Assembly: GCA_029216955.1 (NCBI GenBank) | Contig: JANAVB010031417.1 | Span: forward strand, 17,398,867 to 17,462,866 | DNA length: 64,000 bases | Source of the DNA: Iris pallida | Taxonomy: Eukaryota; Streptophyta; Magnoliopsida; Asparagales; Iridaceae | Direction of reading: 5' to 3' | Part shown: piece by piece, positions 1-9,556 of the stretch | How positions within the stretch are numbered: position 1 is the stretch's first letter | Layout: each line of letters starts with the position of its first letter | The notes under the pieces: generated by a model | Databases searched by the model: none | Told to the model about the DNA's origin: nothing | The model's input: only the letters and a program-made list of their open reading frames with translations | Position numbers and translations under genes: made by a program

Positions 1-118
1 GTCTTCAAAAACAAGTAAGTCTGCGCTAACTATTTCTGAACATAGGCGCACACTATGGTCCAATGTTTAGCTCTGATTAGAGGCACATATTGCAGTCATA
101 CGCCTGTTTGATCAGTGT

Positions 119-300
119 TCAGTGCTGATATATGCTTATTCGTAGGCGTATTGCTGATGTGCGCCTATTTGTAGGCGCATACTGATGATGTGCGCCTGTT
201 TGTAGGCGCATTGCTGATGTGCGCCAGTTTGTAGACGCATACTGATGTGCGCCTGTTTGTAGGCACATACTGATGTGCGCCTGTTTGTAGGTGCATACTG
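119..300. repeat. Tandem repeat of a GGCGCATACTGATGTGCGCC-type word
   Basis: About six degenerate units of roughly 28-33 bp, each pairing TGCGCC with GGCGCA around a short spacer, so each unit is partly palindromic. It lies between the integrase end and the expected 3' LTR of the Tat element. Tat-lineage elements are known for hypervariable, tandem-repeat-rich 3' untranslated regions, and this array fits that. Confidence 0.75.
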
Positions 301-766
301 ATGACTGATAGATTTCTGCTAACTTCTCATATTCTATTGACATTTGCAAGGACTTGGATAGCGAGATTCTTCAGAACTGGTATTGGTGATTTGGATGTTG
401 CAGAGGACATTCTTCTGACACCCACATCAGGCAGCTCATATGGTTCTGACACTCAAATCAGACAGCTCAGGACTCTTCATGTTAAGAAGGATCTTCCTCA
501 GATGGTAGGAAGAGCCTTTATACATGAGAGTTGGATGGTAGAGAAATAGAACTAGGAATTGTATCACAAGGGTGATCTCGTTTCTAGTTCCCCTGGCGGG
601 TCGTCTCCTTCCACCAGTTGTATTGACAGCAGCTCATCTTTGGGCTGCTACACTCTAGGGTTCTCCTCTCGTCTTTCTGAGAGAGAAGACCAGAGTTAAT
701 TCCATTGTCTGGCTCGTTGCTTCAGACCGAGACGACAAAGAATTGCCACCAACAAATAAGAAGATC

Positions 767-862
767 CAAAGATGTAATAGACCTTCATTATCGATGGAAA
801 GATCCAAAGATGTAATAGACCTTCATTAGAATGAAAATCAAAGATGTAATAGATTTTCATCA
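767..862. repeat. Three short direct repeats around GATGTAATAGA.CTTCAT
   Basis: The phrase AAAGATGTAATAGACCTTCA recurs three times with 30-40 bp spacing, the last copy diverged. It is another small tandem array in the 3' untranslated part of the Tat element. No gene was recognised between 301 and 1268. The plus-strand ORF at 301-549 has no recognisable domain. Confidence 0.6.
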
Positions 863-1268
863 AGATATATCTATGTTTTTAAAGAAGAAATAAAGAAATG
901 ATTGTCTCATTATTCTTCTTTTTATAATTCAAAGATTTTTTGATATGCTGACATAGATAGCAGAATGCAGAGTGAATGTGAATGTGGCAAGTTGTTTGAC
1001 GTGGCTATTTGAAATTCAGAGACATGGATTCTCATTATGATAAATAAATGAGTGATTATTCACTTCGATTTCCGAGGAAGAAATATTGAATGAATGAATG
1101 GCCTTTTAGATTCTCGAAGAAAAGAATAAATAAATAAATAGTCACGTCAGTTTTGGAGAAGGGATAATGAATGGTCGGTTATGAATGAACCGTTAGAAAT
1201 GAACGAATAGTTGTGCTTCTTTCCAAAAGTTGCATCAGTTCTCGAGGCCGATTACCAAGTTGTTTTGT

Positions 1269-1280
1269 CTATAAATAGAA
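1269..1280 (+). promoter_or_regulatory. TATA box for the antisense ORF of the Tat element
   Basis: TCTATAAATAGA lies 40-50 bp upstream of the ATG at 1321 on the plus strand, that is, antisense to the host element. Spacing and sequence fit a plant TATA promoter. No transcript evidence is available. Confidence 0.45.
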
Positions 1281-1320
1281 GAAAACTTTTGTAGATATTG
1301 CCAATCTCTTTCCCTTCTGT

Positions 1321-1614
1321 ATGAAAATGTCTTCCAAAGATTTACATGCTCCGAAGATCAAAGAAGAAACCGAGATACTCCCTACTGAGCCTCCTGTGCC
1401 TTCTCGGAAAGAAAGAGGCGAAGGCTTAACTGTTCCTCCTGCGCCAGGACAGGATTTGATCTCCAAGTTAGTGGAACCCGGGAAGACTGCCGAAGAAGAA
1501 GCATTGAGGATAACTGCTTGCGAGTTTTTCGTGAGTTCTGGCAATGAGATGCTTGAACGATTGGCGAACTATGTATTTAATCATGAAGGATCAGGGCCTC
1601 CTCCTCGTCCTTAA
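1321..1614 (+). CDS. Antisense ORF of the Tat element, 97 aa, function unknown
   Basis: This open frame runs opposite to gag-pol, between the integrase end (1693) and the presumed 3' LTR. It starts MKMSSKDLHAPK and is acidic and proline-rich in the first half (EEETEILPTEPPVP-like composition). The second half is a possible helical segment (EEEALRITACEFFVSS), and the end is proline-rich. Antisense additional ORFs at this site are described for Tat-lineage elements such as Grande. I do not recognise a domain and assign no biochemical function. The frame has stayed open although the neighbouring pol is riddled with stops, and a TATA box stands just upstream. It could still be a chance ORF of under 100 codons. 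Confidence 0.4.
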   Translation: MKMSSKDLHAPKIKEETEILPTEPPVPSRKERGEGLTVPPAPGQDLISKLVEPGKTAEEEALRITACEFFVSSGNEMLERLANYVFNHEGSGPPPRP

Positions 1615-1692
1615 TATTATGTAATTCAATTCTGCTTTTGAATAAAAAATGAACTTTTATTTACATCATGTCTCTGAAAGTACATTTTTTCT

Positions 1693-2964
1693 TTATACAT
1701 AATATTTCTTGAGAAATTTGTCATTGATGGGCATCATAGCAACTCTGCCGTCCATATCTGTTAATTGATAGGCTCCATTAGAGAAGACTTTATTTATCAC
1801 ATATGGTCCTTCCCATTTTGACTCGAACTTGCCTTTACTCATATGTGTCATAGTCATAGGACGTCTGACTGTAAGAACCAACTCGCCTTCTTGAAATGTT
1901 CGCACTCTGACTTTGCGATTGAAAGCTTTTGAAATCTGCGCCTGAAGCCAAAGACGATCATTATTGTCTGTAGTAAGCTCATTAGCAATGGCGATCCTCA
2001 ACGATGGAATTTGAATCTCCAAAGGTAGTACCGCTTCACATCCATACACCAGAGAAAAAGGTGTGCAACCTGTGGGGTTACAGATAGTAGTACGATATGC
2101 CCATAGACATTCTCCAAGTTTATCACTCCAATTACGTTTGTTGATAGAGACAAACTTTTTGAGGAGTTTGATAATGGTCTTGTTGAATGCTTCAGCCAAT
2201 CCGTTAGCCGTAGGATTATTGATTCTGTTGTCATCACAGAACCTGCGAAACTTCTGACTGATGAATTACGGCCCATTATCATGAATGATTCGACGAGGGA
2301 CACCAAATCTATATATCACATGATGTTTGATGAAGTTGATAACGCTACTAGTTTTTACTTCAGCCAAAGGTATAGCTTCTGCCCACTTGGAAAAATAATC
2401 GGTTATGGCTAAGATGAACCGATGTCCTTTAGATGAAGGAGGATTGATAGGGCCAATTATATCCATGCTCCAAGCTTCAAAAGGCTATGAGGCTGCAGTT
2501 GGATGAAGAAATTCCGACGGTTGGGGAATGAAATCTGCATGAATTTGACATGCACGGCATTTTCTTGCATAATCAATAGCATCTGATACCATAGAAGGCC
2601 AGTAGTAGCCCATACGTCGGATACGATCCTGTAGTTTAGGACCAGGTTGATGTGCTCCACAAACACCATCATGAGCTTCACGTAATATCTGCTTTGCTTC
2701 ATCACCAGCAAGACACCTCAAGAGTAACCCATCAAAAGTTTTTCGATACAATGTCTTAGTAGTATGATTATAATAGAATCGAAGTGATCGACGACGGATA
2801 CTTGTAGCTTCTTTAGGATCTTCTGGCAAAATGTTATGTACCATAAAATCAATGAAAGGTGTCCTCCAGTCTTCACTAATGACATTGACTTCAGTTAGGT
2901 TGCTGAATTCAATGTTGTGGTTGTTTTCAACACAAAATAATTCTCTATTAGAGATAACCACCAT
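1693..2964 (-). pseudogene. Tat-element integrase, broken
   Basis: From 2964 downward the frame shows an HHCC zinc-binding region (H.GVCGAHQPG, then CRACQIHADF), then the catalytic core beginning MDIIGPINPP with the first Asp and a DNGP motif, then the C-terminal part ending about 1693 (KWEGPYVINKV). Two in-frame stops break it. One is at 2485-2487, where the family normally has a Trp codon before MDIIGP. The other is at 2266-2268, right after DNGP, where Gln is usual. Both fit single G-to-A or C-to-T transitions. Integrase would insert the element cDNA into the chromosome. This copy cannot encode it in one piece. Confidence 0.85.
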
Positions 2965-2967
2965 TTA

Positions 2968-3735
2968 TTATCTTTTGACTGGAACTGCCAATACTGCAGC
3001 TAGGTTAGCTAAAGCATCAGCTTCTGTATTACATGTGTGACGTACATGTTCGATGAAGAATCCTTTGAATGAAGAAGCTATTCTAGTTGCTACTTCATGG
3101 TATGGTACCAAATCTTGATGTCGGACTTCATATATGCCTCTAACCTGATTAACAATCAGCTTAGAGTCACCATATACTTCGAGATATTCAATATTCAATT
3201 GTTTGGCTAATTGAAGTCCAATGAGCAAAGCATTGTATTCTGCCACATTGTTAGAGCATGATTCGTCTAAAGAATAGGCCCTTTGAATAGTTAATCCATC
3301 AGGTGAAACAAGAACAATTTCTACTCCAGCAACAAGAGTACCTCCAGGTCCAATTCTAGAAGCTCCATCAAAGAACAACCTCCAAGTAGGAAATTCTTCT
3401 GAGATCATATTTGATTCCAATGTTTCGTCCAGAATCTCATCATAGAGTTTAGATGTCTCAGGAACAGGATGAGCTGCTAAAAAGTCAGCAAGTACTTGGC
3501 CTTTCACAGACTTTTGAGGAACATAAACCAAATCATATTGTGCCAGCAATATGGCCCATGTGGCAAGTCTAGAATTGAGTGTGCTTGGCTTCTTCATTAA
3601 GACTCGAAGAGGATTGACCCGGGATATGACATGAATAGTTTGGCCTATAATGTAATGTCTTGTCTTCTGAACAGCAAACATTAAGGCTAAACATTCCTTA
3701 TCCACTGGACTATAACGATGTTCAGCTCCAATCAT
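2968..3735 (-). pseudogene. Tat-element RNase H end plus second archaeal-type RNase H
   Basis: The frame begins with the end of the usual RNase H (HRYSPVDKECLALMFAVQK) and the connection region. A second RNase H follows, recognisable from LFFDGASRIGPGG, then NVAEYNALLIGL, then EVYGDSKLIVNQV, and EADALANLA near the end. Those blocks carry the DEDD acidic residues of the family. Two RNase H domains in tandem are diagnostic of the Tat branch of Ty3/gypsy. A stop at about 3736-3762 separates this part from the reverse transcriptase: GHE is followed by a stop where Gln is normal. Confidence 0.85.
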
Positions 3736-3759
3736 CGTTCGACTGAGATAGTAGATGGC

Positions 3760-5061
3760 TTATTCATGACCTTCCTTGTTCTTCTGAGCCAACAAAGCTC
3801 CTAATGAATGATCCATTGCTCGGACATACATTAAAAAGGGTATTCCTGAGATCGGTGGTACAAGAACCGGTGGACTCATTAAATACCGCTTTATGTCATC
3901 AAATGCTCGTTGATATTCTTCCGTCCAAACGAAAGATACACCTTTCTTCATTAATTGAGTAAATGGTCTACAACGTCCAGATAAATTCGAAATGAACCGT
4001 CTGATGTACGCAAGTCGACCTTGGAATCCTCGTATCTCTTTTAGGTTGCGTGGAGGACGTATCTCTTGAATGGCTTTGATCTTCTCGGGATCAACGTGTA
4101 TACCCTTAGAGGTAATGACGAAGTCGAGAAACTTACCACTAGAGACACCCAAAAAAGACTTGGTGGGGTTCATTTTGAGTTGATGCTGGCGCACTAGATT
4201 GAAAATAGTTCTTAAATCTTGAATGTGATCTTCTTTGAGACAACTTTTAACAGCAATATCGTCAACATAGCATTCGACAGTCTTTCGCAAATGATCTCGA
4301 AAGATAGTGCTCATAGCCCGCTGGTAAGTTGCACCTGCGTTCTTAAGACCAAACGGCATGACCGTATAACAGTACACACCCCGAGGAGTACGAAACGAAG
4401 TACGTTTTTCATCTTCAGGATCCATCCGGATTTGATTATATCCAGAAAACCCATCCATGAAAGAAATTCTTTCGAATCCACATGTATTGTCGATCATAAC
4501 ATCAGTAATTGGGAGAGGAAATTCGTCTTTGGGGCAAGCATCATTGAGATCCCGAAAGTCTATGCAAACTCGAACCTTTCTGGTCTTCTTCAGGACAGGG
4601 ACGACATTGGCCACCCAGTCAGGATGTTGTTCTTCTCTGATAAAGCCACAGGCTATAAGCTTTTTGACTTCATCATCAATTCAATCCATCATTTCAGGCT
4701 TGAATTGTCGTTATTGTTGTTTGACCGGTTTGACATTCGACAAGATATTAAGCTTATGAGTTACAATTTGAGGATCTAATTCTGGCATATCTTCATAACT
4801 CCAGGCGAAGACGTCAATGTATTCACGAATAAGGTGAATTAATTCTTGTTTATCGTCTTCTGGGAGATTCTTGCTGATGAAGATTGGTCGTGATACACCT
4901 TTCTCTTCAATATCAATTTGGACCAGTTGATCTTCAGTAGGTGGTTCTCGTTGTTCAAAACGAAGTTCCCACTGATTGTCCATCTTTTGTGCCCAATGAT
5001 CCATTTCAGTAGCTTCTTCAATGTCACTTTCATCATCTTCTGAGAATTCGGCGGACACCAT
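3760..5061 (-). pseudogene. Tat-element reverse transcriptase, broken
   Basis: The frame 5061-4711 holds the linker and fingers start (DVFAWSYEDMPELDP). After stops near 4711 and 4680 the main domain follows: VCIDFRDLNDACPKDEFPLP, MPFGLKNAGATYQRAM and the catalytic ECYVDD box at about 4265, then the thumb up to 3760. Reverse transcriptase copies element RNA into DNA. The YVDD box is intact but the reading frame is interrupted in at least three places, so the copy is dead. Confidence 0.85.
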
Positions 5062-5971
5062 GTTAGAAGATACTGTGGCCTTATGAATACAACCGATGCT
5101 GGTATCAGAATCCTACGAGATAGAATCAGAAGAATTTGAGCGTTCTTCTTCATCAGATTCAGAAGGTTCTGGAGTTGGAAGTGGTGACATATAACCGAGT
5201 CTTCGTTTCGTTTTACTGTGGTATTGTTGTGATTTTCCTCTTGGAACAGCAATACGAAGAGGGGTTCGTCTTCCTTTACCTTTGTTGAGACCTGTTCTGA
5301 AATTGTAGCCCATTTTACGGATGATGGCTTTATATTGTGGACTATAGCGTCGTAATTATAGCCTTCCTGTATCATCTCTATTATCATTATAGAGCATGAT
5401 TTTTGGTTCTTCTCTTTTGTTGAAGAATATAGGCTTTTTACCTTTCTTTCGAGACGGTACTAAGAAGTACGACTCTTGTATTGAATCCAATGATACCACA
5501 TTTCGTCGAAATGATACAACTTCTATTGCAAGTAGTTTAAAGCTATCTAGCATATCCAAATAACACTGAGTATAGTAAAAGACATCAGTATACTGCAAAG
5601 GAGATGCTTTATTGATCTTTATACCATCATTTACAACATGGACTTTAGCCTTAGCATGCTTAGTCAGATTGATGACAAGAGAGGGAGAAGAAGAACGAGA
5701 AGGAGGAGGGAGCTTCTTGCGATGAAGATCGATTACAAGCGGCTCAGAAGAGGTGAGCTCCCTTTGTTCCTGACTATCACCTTTAGGTCGCTTTTCATGG
5801 GAAGGTAGATAAATAGTCAGTGGTTGGGAAGACTAAGGGCAGGAGGTACGCCCTTTGACTGGAATCACCAAAGTATCATTAGGTATACTCTTCTGTTCTT
5901 CATCTGTGTCCATTGCTAGTACCACCTTCATGAATTCCTCTTTGTACATATGAGAATCGTTACAATATGCT
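5062..5971 (-). pseudogene. Linker between protease and reverse transcriptase of the Tat element
   Basis: Only short minus-strand frames are open here (5113-5313, 5356-5598, 5833-6132). They are charged and Ser/Glu-rich (PEPSESDEEERSNSSDS near 5130), as is common in the poorly conserved spacer of Tat polyproteins. No domain was recognised. At least one frameshift separates it from the protease. Confidence 0.5.
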
Positions 5972-6313
5972 TCAACTCCTTTGAAAGGATTCAGATATGT
6001 AACTTCTTTTTGGAATTCTCCATTCATCCACATATTTGAAACATTGGTGGAGCGTAGAGGGTACAATATTGTGTTCATGGAGGAATGGCCTTCCCAACAA
6101 AGCATTATATGAGCCGTGATTGTCAATAACATAGAAAGTTACTTTTGTACGAAGATTGCCAATTTGGAGTTTTAGGCGGATCTTTCCCAAAGGTTCACTT
6201 CTTCCTTGATTGAATCCCAGGATGGTAGTAATAGTTGTAGAAAGATTATGTACTGGGATTTTCAAAGCGTCCAATAAGGACTTTGGCATAATGCTAAGTG
6301 CAGACCCGGGATC
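5972..6313 (-). pseudogene. Tat-element aspartic protease, C-terminal part
   Basis: The minus-strand frame starts inside the active-site loop (PGSALSIMPKSLL) and includes the second conserved block (NALLGRPFLHEHN). The residues just before the loop, including the catalytic Asp, lie at 17541 onward. The chromovirus at 6314-17535 inserted at this codon and duplicated GGATC. The protease would have matured the Gag-Pol polyprotein. Confidence 0.8.
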
Positions 6314-6691
6314 TGTCACTCTCCGTTCCCAGAATGCGTATTTTAATACGTATATTGCCTGAATGTATTTATTTAGTATTTATTATGTAGTATCCTGTAT
6401 TTAAATTCCTATAAATTCATGTTAATTAATTATCTGTATTTTATTTTCTGCACTTTATTTTTCTGCAATTCTATTATCTGCTCTTTAAATTTTCATGTTA
6501 ATTAATTAGCTGCTCTTTAATTTTTATGCTAATTAATTCCTACAATTTTATTTCTGTATTTCTTCCTGTAATTTTATTACCTGCATTTTAATTCCTGCTT
6601 TAGTTACTTTCGGGTTAGCCTTGTTAGGACCCGTGCAACCCGACCCATTGAACCCATTGGACCCGGCCCAACTCCCACCTACCACCCACCT

Positions 6692-6702
6692 TTTATTTAA
6701 AG
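6692..6702 (+). promoter_or_regulatory. Probable TATA box of family 1 LTR
   Basis: TTTATTTAAAG follows a C/A-rich stretch and precedes a long CT-rich tract (6709-6780), the usual layout of a plant LTR promoter. The 3' LTR carries the same box at about 14935-14944. Confidence 0.5.
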
Positions 6703-7175
6703 CCACCCTCTCTTTCTCTCTCCTCATTCACTCACATCTTCACCATTACTTCTTCTTCTTCCTTTCATTACTCTCTCCACCTACCACCTAGGCAAGTACA
6801 TCTTGCTCTACATGAGGACCATATTTTATGGTTCAATATTCTTCCTCTCATGATTCTAAGAGAGTTTAGTGCTTAGTATTTTTGATTTCATTGGTTCATT
6901 TCTTGTAGATCTAAGTTATTGTAATTTCGGTTGTCTATGGGTTTTGATCTAGCAAACTCCTTTGTTCTCAAGATTTGATGGTTCCATGTCGTAGAGCAGT
7001 TCATCCTACCCAATTTTGACCTTTAGAAAGTTGGATTCGGACTTATTTTGACCAAGTTATTAACTTTTGAAGCCTTGGAGTACAACCATAGAGTTCTTGC
7101 TGTTTGGAGAAGACAGTGAGCAGTGTATGCTAGCTTTTTAGCTGCGTCACTGAGCTGTGCGCGCTCTTTAGCGCA

Positions 7176-7570
7176 GCATGGAGTCCATACGCTGCCTTTT
7201 TAGGAAGCGTGTGTCTTGCATACGCTACCTTTTGGGAGCGTATGACTTGCATACGCTGACTTGAATGGTCAGGAGTCGTATGGAGTTCATACGCTACCTT
7301 TTGGGAGCGTATGACTTGCATACGCTGACTTGGATGGTCAGGAGTCGTATGGAGTTCATACGCTACCTTTTTGGAGCGTATGACTTGCATACGCTGACTT
7401 GGATGGTCAGGAGTCGTATGGAGTTCATACGCTACCTTTTGGGAGCGTATGACTTGCATACGCTAACTTGGATAGTAAGAAGTCGTATGGAGTTCATACG
7501 CTGCCTTTTGGAAGCGTATGACTCCCATACGCTAGCTTGGCTTGAGCGTAGCTTGACCTGAGCGTACGCT
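7176..7570. repeat. 69-bp tandem array built on CATACGCT
   Basis: Four near-identical 69-bp units, each with GGAGTTCATACGCTACCTTT, GGAGCGTATGACTTG and CATACGCTGACTTGGATGG, flanked by degenerate units. The array is open on both strands because 69 is divisible by three; the apparent peptides are not taken as genes. The 3' LTR has one unit fewer (15420-15740). Confidence 0.9.
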
Positions 7571-8815
7571 GGCATGAGCGTAGGCTGACATGAGAGTAGC
7601 CTGCTTACCCTGGATCTTTTATAGCCCTGTATATTGATATCTTATTAGATGTTTAACGTCCATTTTATATCCTTACGCCTTTTTGCATAAACTTGATATA
7701 ATCATGATATGTTGATATTTCTGTTAATTATAGATTGTTACGTGGGATGTACCATGTGTCATGAATTGAGTTATAGATACCCGAATTGACTGGGACTTGA
7801 CCCTGAGAGTTGTAGACTCGACCCCGTTTAATGCTAATTGACTTTCATGCCTTGTCACCATTGATAATAATGGTTATCTTGACTAAATTGATCATGCGTT
7901 CCTAATTGGAACTAAGAGACTGGCTAGTCGTCTTATTGAATGAAATGAATGAGATACGTTCATGTTATGAACTATTGTACTCGACTGGCTGATCCCGAAT
8001 ATTGACATACATGCACATACAGGCTTCAATCTATTTATTTATTTATTTACTTAGTTATTTTTCTACAAAAGAAGCATGTGTACTTTATGGTCAAGGCATG
8101 ATTACCGAAGATAGATTTGATTGTTGCATTACGCTATGTAAGACCTGCAACCTAACCGCACTGGTATTGTTGTAGAGTTGTGCATATCGTACCCCGTACG
8201 AAAGTACTCATTTGAATGACCATGATCCACGGCATGGGATTTCACTCAACGTAGAGATTATTAAGTTAAATAAAATAATGATTGCATGGAGAGAATGGAT
8301 TCCGGAATTCTTACATGGCAGCCCCCTTGGGACGAGTAGTACCCGACGGGCCGGCTGGTTCCCACAGATACTGTAAATCTGCCACACGGGTAGGAAACAG
8401 TATCTGCTTTTATTATTATTGTATATTGTATATTGACGGGCGTCCTAATAGGACTCGTCTAATTCATGCATGGGTCAATTGATCGACTGGATAGACTAGC
8501 CTTGCTTGCACATAGTAAGAACTGAGGAATCCCTAATTGCATTATTCCAGGATAACTTGGGACTCATAATAGCAAGCCGTAGGAGTTGATTGGCCGTTCA
8601 AGATGATTTATTTGTGCACTGTACTCTGTTACCTAACTGGGATGATCAGAATGTCAGGACATGACGGGCCAACTTCTGTCCTTGTTTGGTTGGAAGGTTG
8701 GTTCGAAGTGTCTTGATGTGATGTGAGTTCTAGTAGCAAGCAGAGATCTATTATTATATTCTTTTACTTACTGGTTTTAGTTCTTATGTCGTGCTCCCTT
8801 GTGGTACTTGCTATT

Positions 8816-8848
8816 AGAGGTCTAACCTCTCTGGTTTTGCATGGCCAG
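8816..8848 (+). other. Conserved double hairpin upstream of the gag start, family 1
   Basis: Stem 1 is AGAGG (8816-8820) with CCTCT (8826-8830) around TCTAA. Stem 2 is CTGG (8831-8834) with CCAG (8845-8848). The same two stems occur at the same place in families 2 and 3, where stem 1 is CTGGG/CCCAG. Three of five pairs therefore change while pairing is kept. Confidence 0.55.
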
Positions 8849-8915
8849 ATTTAGAGCTAGTTCCCGAGGACTCAGCGTACTTCCACCTCCAGGATGGTCA
8901 ATACTAGAGGAATGA
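8841..8915 (+). CDS. Conserved upstream ORF overlapping the proposed gag start, family 1
   Basis: A 24-codon frame starting MARFRASSRG. Its ATG sits in the second hairpin, and it runs through the proposed gag ATG at 8894 in another frame. Families 2 and 3 have MARFRSSSRG at the same place with mostly synonymous differences. The corresponding stretch in this element's own 3' LTR (about 17015) has lost a base and shifts frame. It may be a translated leader peptide or a by-product of RNA structure conservation. Confidence 0.4.
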   Translation: MARFRASSRGLSVLPPPGWSILEE

Positions 8916-8931
8916 TCGCAGGAGGCCTCGA
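8894..8931 (+). CDS. Proposed gag exon 1, inside the 5' LTR (family 1)
   Basis: ATG at 8894 encodes MVNTRGMIAGGL plus two bases and ends at a GA^GTGGGT splice donor. The matching acceptor is TTTTCTTAG^G with exon 2 from 9557; two plus one bases restore the codon and the frame enters gag with no stop. The implied 625-nt intron (8932-9556) contains the LTR end and the primer-binding region. The same exon, donor, phase and acceptor occur in families 2 and 3, where exon 1 differs mainly at synonymous sites. Without splicing the frame stops at once (WVP then a stop). Inference from comparison only. Confidence 0.6.
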
Positions 8932-9556
8932 GTGGGTTCCTTAACTTCACCACTCGTTTTGTTATCTACTTTATACCTTGCCGTTTGGCACCGACATGTT
9001 AGTCGGATTGTCTTGTACTTACTTTTGCATAATTATAATTAAGTCAGACTGCAGCTGATAACAATTGTGTATACTTACTACATCATCTGGCTGTACTTTG
9101 TAAAGCCAGATCTCAAGAATATTTTGACTGAGCGTTTGGGACGCCTTACTGCTTTACCTTACATGTTCTATATTTCTGTTCCTTGTTTGAACGATTGAGA
9201 CAATAGATGTGTAATGACCATAGTAAGACTTTTATGTAGTATGCACCCCCTCGTCTGGTTAGACAGCATTGATCGTATTATACGGTATTCTTCTACCCGT
9301 AATACGTAGCTGGCTGAGTCACTCCCCCGCTCTCCAGTATTCTGGTTCTGGGGCGTACAAGGTTTTAGTGGTGGCCCGTGTAGGTCTGATTTCAGACTTG
9401 TGGGGTGTTTTGATTTATAGGATGTCTCAATCACACATGTTTCCCCTTGATCTCATGATTCGTTACTCTCAACTCTAGCTTGACATTTCGGTATCCTTTG
9501 ACTTCATTGATCCTTCATGTCCGGTCGTTTGATTATTCTCTTGTCCCTTTTCTTAG

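Larger units (their letters stand above)
6314..9359 (+). repeat. 5' LTR of chromovirus family 1
   Basis: 3046 bp. It contains a TATA-like box near 6694, the AGGCAAGTACATCTTGC hairpin at 6791-6808, a 69-bp tandem array at 7176-7570, a two-hairpin block at 8816-8848 and a proposed first gag exon at 8894-8931. What follows (AGGTTTTAGTGGTGGCCC) occupies the primer-binding position but does not look like the common initiator-Met tRNA complement. Confidence 0.95.

Noticed and set aside
7130..7561. ORFs on both strands with repeated HTLTWMVRSRMEFIRY and similar peptides (also 15372-15707)
   Set aside because: Frames are open because the 69-bp tandem unit is divisible by three; the repeat is DNA-level and lies in an LTR.
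7176..7570. CRISPR-like array
   Set aside because: Contiguous tandem repeats without unique spacers in an LTR of a plant element.
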